Of a DNA stretch of 5,304 nucleotides, positions 1-5,304 are shown piece by piece. Each line of letters opens with the position of its first letter. Within the stretch, counting starts at the first letter, position 1. The notes beneath the pieces were generated by a model that saw nothing but the letters and a program-made list of their open reading frames with translations, made no database searches and was not told the DNA's origin. A program made the position numbers and the translations under genes. Source of the stretch: Sulfurovum sp. (GTDB lineage: Bacteria; Campylobacterota; Campylobacteria; Campylobacterales; Sulfurovaceae); NCBI GenBank assembly GCA_026193735.1, contig JAPHUJ010000340.1, positions 1 to 5,304 of the forward strand, written 5' to 3'.

Positions 1-555
1 AGTATATACAAGTGAAGCAAGTAGGATCACGACACCCAAAACACGCATAAATGTTTTTTTACTTTCCAGTCTCTGAAATGCCTTAAGTATCTCACTGAGT
101 GCCTGTATGATGAGAAGAATGAAAGCCAGTACCAATACAGCCTTAATGACATAACGATGCGTCAGTCCACCAGGATCACTTGAGATCTCATGCTGTAAAT
201 AACTTTGTATTAACATATCTATGGAATCAGACAAAAAGACCAAAGAAAAAGGGATGACCAAAAGTAACATTGAAAGTATCTGCACAATGGCTCTTATATC
301 ATGAGTGTAACGCTCAAAAAAGATGTCTACCCTTACATGCTTGTCATGTTTGAGGGCATAGGTTAATCCCAGTAAAAAGATGACATCAAACACATGCCAC
401 TCCACTTCCTGTAAAGCAATGGAACCAGAGGAGAACATATAACGCATCGCTGCATCATACACTACGAGCAATGAGAGAACAACTACTAAAAGAGCGGCTA
501 AATAGCCTGCGTATTTGCTAATGCGTTCTAGGATGTAAGAAAATTGAAGGTTCAT
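1..555 (-). CDS. TRAP transporter small permease (DctQ family), 3' end cut by window edge
   Basis: This is the small membrane subunit of a tripartite ATP-independent periplasmic (TRAP) transporter, which works with a large DctM permease and a DctP-type binding protein in ion-driven uptake of organic acids or similar solutes. The frame is open for 185 codons from the ATG at 555 and runs off the left edge. Hydrophobic segments lie near residues 17-35, 50-69, 89-109, 136-156 and 169-185. The family hallmarks are visible: an acidic 'QEVEWHVFD' stretch (49-57), 'GLTYALKHDKHVRVD' (63-77) and 'SDPGGLTHRYVIKA' (126-139). The DPGG segment is typical of the mannitol/chloroaromatic-type branch (COG4665), but the substrate cannot be read from this subunit. 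The start is supported by a purine-rich AGAGAAG on the minus strand (569-563), 7 nt upstream. The fifth hydrophobic segment is unusual, since DctQ normally has four. The DctM gene is expected beyond the left edge. Confidence 0.9.
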   Translation of the reverse strand, partial: MNLQFSYILERISKYAGYLAALLVVVLSLLVVYDAAMRYMFSSGSIALQEVEWHVFDVIFLLGLTYALKHDKHVRVDIFFERYTHDIRAIVQILSMLLLVIPFSLVFLSDSIDMLIQSYLQHEISSDPGGLTHRYVIKAVLVLAFILLIIQALSEILKAFQRLESKKTFMRVLGVVILLASLVYT

Positions 556-3500
556 TAATATGCTTCTCTGAAAATTATTTTTTTAATTCTATCTTTTTTG
601 GAATGAGGAGTGGCTGTATCGATATTTTGTATCAACAGTAAAATAACATATCCGATCAACAATAGTTATGAATTAATTACAATATACTGCAAAAGAAATG
701 TTATTTAAAAATGTCAAGAAGATGGTCGGAGTGACCGGACTTGAACCGGCGACCTCTATCACCCCAAGATAGCACGCTAGCCAGACTGCGCTACACCCCG
801 ATTGGAAACAAAATAATAACAAAAAAATTTTAATTTTAATAGATAGTTGATACTGGTGTATAAATAGTGATATAATTAAATTTGGCTATGTGATGATCAT
901 ATAATATGAGGAAAAAAAATGAAAGAGATAGAAAAAAAATACCTACTTAAAGACTCTATAATTTCTCTTATAGATGAATATGGTCTGAAGCCGCATAAGA
1001 TCACCCAGTTTTATACAACCATCAAACCAGATAAAGGCGTACGTTATAGACAAATGGATGACCGATACTTCAAAACTGTCAAACATGGTACCGGTGTTTC
1101 AAGAGATGAAGAAGAAGTAGAGATATCTGAACAAAAATTTCACAAAAAGTTTGAAGACCGTATAAAAAAACCTATACGAAAAAATAGATATATGTTTCAC
1201 TTCGAAGGGAAAGAGTATGCCATAGACGTATTCAAAAAAGACCTCAAAGGTCTCTTTATGCTTGAAATTGAATTTCCAAGTATGGAAGATTTTGAACAGT
1301 TCAAACTACCTCCGATCATCGAAGTACATGTCATTAAAGATGTAAGCTTTGATGAATCGTTTAAAAATAAGAACATGGTTTTATATGGCAGACCTCAAAC
1401 GCCTTATAATCTAGATACCATCTTCGCAGAACTTGACACAAAAGACATCGAAGAACTAGATGCCTATTTCATACCAAATCTCTCACCCATTGATGCACTG
1501 AGGGTCATCTTGTACAAGTTTTCACTCTTTATACTCTTCTACAAAGAACGTATCCTTCTGCATGATGATACGGAAGACCTTCATCAGTTCAGGGTCAACA
1601 TTAGAAAATCAAGGGCTTTTTTAAAAGAATTTGATTTTCTCTTTCCTAAAGAGCATTACAGCTATTTCAATGATAACCTAGACAAATTTGCAACGCAAAC
1701 GAACCAGAAGCGTGATCTTGATGTCATCAAAGAGCGTTTAGTGCCAGCGGCGGAAGATCATGATATGATTCAAGAGGACATCAAACAACAAAGAGAGCAA
1801 GAACAACAAACGATACAAGAAATGTTAAAGAGTAAAATATTCAAAGATTTCTTTTATACATATCAAGACATCTTAACAAAAGACACACTCCTTTCTTCTA
1901 AAAACAACACAGGAACCATAGAAGACACAGCCAACCAAGTCATCAAGTACTTACATCACAAGATCATTAAAAAAATAGATGCATTAGAAAGAGATTTTGA
2001 TACTGAAAAACTCCATAAAATACGAATCTCTCTTAAAAAATTTCGTTATCTGCTTGAAGAGTTTCAACACATCTTCGGTGAAGAAAAAATAGCAAAAATG
2101 ATAGAAAAAGGGAAAACCCTACAAACCTTACTGGGGGACTTCAACGATACTATTAACCAGGAAAAACTTCTACATAATTATTTCAAATCCAATAAACAGA
2201 AGATACCTGACAGCAAGGCACTTGAACATAGCCTACTGGACAAAACATCAAAGACCCATAAAAAGTTAATGCATCAAGCTATGAAAAAACTGCATAAGTT
2301 CAAAGAGCAAGCCTTCAAACTCTAAGAGCTATTTCCAATACGTCTCCAAGCGAACATTCCAGCCCTTTCTCCAACGCTCTTCACCACGTGCAGGAGGGGA
2401 GTTTTTGATGCGTCTGCTTAACATAGCTTTTGCAGATTCTGCGAAAGCTTTTAATCTGTTTGGCTCATTGGGATCCATGTGTTCAAGTACCTGCAAGAGC
2501 CCCCAACCTTGACCTTTATAGCGTTCACTTTTCAGTGTACCCTCACCTTTAAAGTTGGTGTAGTCCAAAAGAACATAGAGCCCTCTTTCATTGAGTGAAC
2601 CATCTTTGTTGTGCATCACTTCATAAAAACGTCTCTTGATGAGCTCTTGCTTTTCAGGTTCATCCATAGTCTCTAACATTTGCGGCAAAGCATCACTTAA
2701 ACGCTGTGCCATGAAATCTGCCTGTTCAGGCATGGTTGCTTTCAGGAAAGTAAACAACTCGATGTACTTTTTGCTTTTTGCTTCCTTTGCTGCATAGAAA
2801 GCTGCTTTTGTATTCCATGGTAGTGGTGTTTTGGAGTTGAGCCAATTTGGCATTTTTACACCTTTTTCTTCCATAGAAGCCAGCACCAAAGGGAAGACCT
2901 CTCTAAAACGTTCCGTATGCCCTTTAGAGAACCAGATGAAGTGTCCTATACCTACTGAGGCAAAGTCTTCTCCCTCATTCCAGTGTACCAGATACTTGTC
3001 AAGTCCTGCACCTTCGTTCTGCCATACTTTTTGGGCTATAAAGTTAGCCTGTTTGTCCGTAAGTTCGATATCTGTAGCAAAAAGTGTCGACACAATTAAA
3101 ATACCTAATAAAACCATTCTCATAAATACTCCATTAATCATTTCAATATATAATTCAGGTTATATTATATAATATACTATATAAAAGAGGGAGTTTTATG
3201 CTTTATAAAAAAACACTTATCGTTACGTTAATTGCATCCTTATGGACAAGTTATCTTCCAGCTCAAACAAAAACGGTAGATATGAATGACCTCCAAGGGA
3301 ACTGGCACTTACGTTCCATGGATGGTAAAGATGTACGAAAAGCCAGAGCCATTTTAGACTTTGATGCGAAGCACATGAAATTAAACGGGTTTGATGGGTG
3401 CAACCGTTTGTCAGGTGAATTAACAACAAACAATGAAACCATTATATCTACAAAACTTGCAGCTACGAACATGGAGTGTAGGGAATCTATACACAGTTAC

Positions 3501-5304
3501 GTGAGAAAAAGACTGCATAAAACGATGAAAGAAGGATTTACAGTTACAGAATCCACTCAAAATGGCATAAAGGGCATTACCATCAAGAGTACAAAGCATG
3601 AACTCTTTTTTAAGAAGATGGGTGAAGATAAAGGATGGTTTAAAGCAATCCTTTAAACAAAACTCGGAGCATCATTGGCAAAAAGTATGAGGTCTCCTGG
3701 ACGTGTCTGTTCTATGAGCATCGCTTCCATCTCACCTTTAGTAGCCAGTTTCACTAATTTGTCAACATCTACATTGTCTTTAAAAATGGCATAGTTCAAG
3801 TCTCCTGTCACAACCACCAGATCAAACACTTCGTTGGCTCTTTGTGCAACTTGAACATTCAGTGCATCATCTACTTCAACCAGTCCCGGTGTAATAACTA
3901 CTTTACGTCCTTCATACGTACTTGCCAAGTCAAAGGAAGCCATCATCCCATCGATGTTACCGTTGAAACTGTCATCCAGTATCACTTTTCCTCCTGCATC
4001 TATGCGCTGCAGCCTATGATCAACAGATTTGAGTGTAGAGAGACCCTTTTGTATCTGCTCATCGCTGAGTCCAAGCTCTTTAGCCACAAGCACAGCCGCT
4101 GCTAAGTTCATAGCGTTAAATGCGCCCAGGATACTTGCAGAGTAATGTACCCCGTTAAGTGTAAAGCTTGTGCTCTCAAGTGTTGCTTCCACATCTTCTA
4201 TGATGTACCCCGGAGCAGCCTCTTTGGTACGTATGTCTAAATTTTCCTTGCTTCCAAAAGTATGCACGTTTGGCTCTGGTTTGACTCTGGCACTTTCGTG
4301 TATCCAAGCCTCTTTGAGTCTATTTGTTTTAAGTATCTCCATCTTTGTGTTGCGGATGTTTTCCATGGTCTTAAAGTACTCTATATGTGCAGGGCCTATC
4401 TTTCCTACTACTATATAGTGGGGATTTACAAAAGTGCTGATCTCTTCGATGTCACCTTCACCTCTTGCACCCATTTCAACGACATACACTTCTGTATCGG
4501 CAGGCAGATCGTCATTGATATCTTTCATCACGCCACCAAGTGTGTTGACAGAACGTGGTGTTGCGTAGGTTTTGTATTTGGCTTTCAGTAAATGTTCCAC
4601 ATAGTTTTTAATGCTTGTTTTTCCGTAACTGGCTGTGATACCCACTACTATGAGATTCTCCATTGCTTCTATTTTCTTTTGTGCTTTCACTTTGAAACCG
4701 TTAAAAAGCATCTTCTCTATGAAAAGTGAAACAAAATACGCTAAAAATAGTGGTAAGACCACAGCAAAATGTTTAAACACTACTGCGATAAAAACGGCAA
4801 AAAGGAGCATGATCGCAAAAAAACGTTTGACCCTTCCTGTAAATACCAAAGGTTTGTCAAGTCCTTTATACCAGAAATACAATGCAGCTGAATAAATAAT
4901 GACAACAACAAAACCGTAATCACTCATACCATCTACAAAAGCATACAGAGAAAATGGTACCAGGAAGTAAACAAAATGCCACCATGTTTTTGTATGGTGA
5001 AAAAGCACACGGTTTAACTTGTAAGAATACCACTGTAAGTTAGTGATGAAGTAGTAACCCATAGCGAAGATAAAAAGTGTGTAAAAGATGGTGTTCAATA
5101 GTATCATTTTATTAGTTCCCTACATTGTTCTGTAATAGTTTTAGCAATAAAGTCTTTATGTGTCAAAAAGAAAAAGTGGTCTCCATCTAACGGATAAAAT
5201 GCTGAGTTCTCTATGAGTCCTGCTATCTTCTCTCCTGTATAGAGTGGTGTAGCTGTGTCTTCTTTACCCCAAAAACAAAGTGCTCTGCTTTTACTTTTAG
5301 CAAA

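Overview
The window is AT-rich bacterial chromosome. It most resembles the Campylobacterota (Sulfurovum/Sulfurimonas-type relatives). The main reason is a MurF ligase with a multi-pass membrane N-terminus, translationally coupled to an upstream alpha/beta-hydrolase gene. AT-rich promoters with recognisable -10 but mostly poor -35 elements fit as well. The lineage is an inference from gene style, not from a marker gene. Nothing looks like a mobile element, CRISPR array or defence island.

Layout, left to right. The minus strand at 1-555 holds a TRAP transporter small permease (DctQ type) whose C-terminal end is cut by the window edge. A minus-strand tRNA-Pro(GGG) with encoded CCA lies at 723-800. 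A plus-strand CYTH-CHAD protein (919-2325) has a good sigma70-type promoter and Shine-Dalgarno (SD) site. It meets, tail to tail with a 3-base gap, a minus-strand secreted protein (2329-3123) of a conserved but uncharacterised family with lysozyme-like motifs. That gene is divergent from a plus-strand secreted META/HslJ-like protein (3198-3656). The two share a short promoter region with a perfect 16-bp palindrome carrying a TATAAT on each strand. The META gene runs tail to tail into murF (3653-5107, minus), and their stop codons overlap inside a perfect hairpin. murF starts within the last codons of an alpha/beta-hydrolase gene (5104-5304, minus, N-terminus beyond the right edge).

Functionally, the right half is cell-envelope themed. 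MurF adds D-Ala-D-Ala to the peptidoglycan precursor, here probably at the membrane. The 2329-3123 product may act on peptidoglycan or another polysaccharide in the periplasm. The META protein is a periplasmic protein of the stress-associated HslJ type. The CYTH-CHAD protein points to triphosphate/polyphosphate metabolism. The TRAP permease belongs to a separate solute-uptake operon. Most of the content is ordinary housekeeping. The parts most worth a second look are the lysozyme-like protein family, the replacement of MurF domain 1 by membrane segments, and the overlapping divergent promoter.
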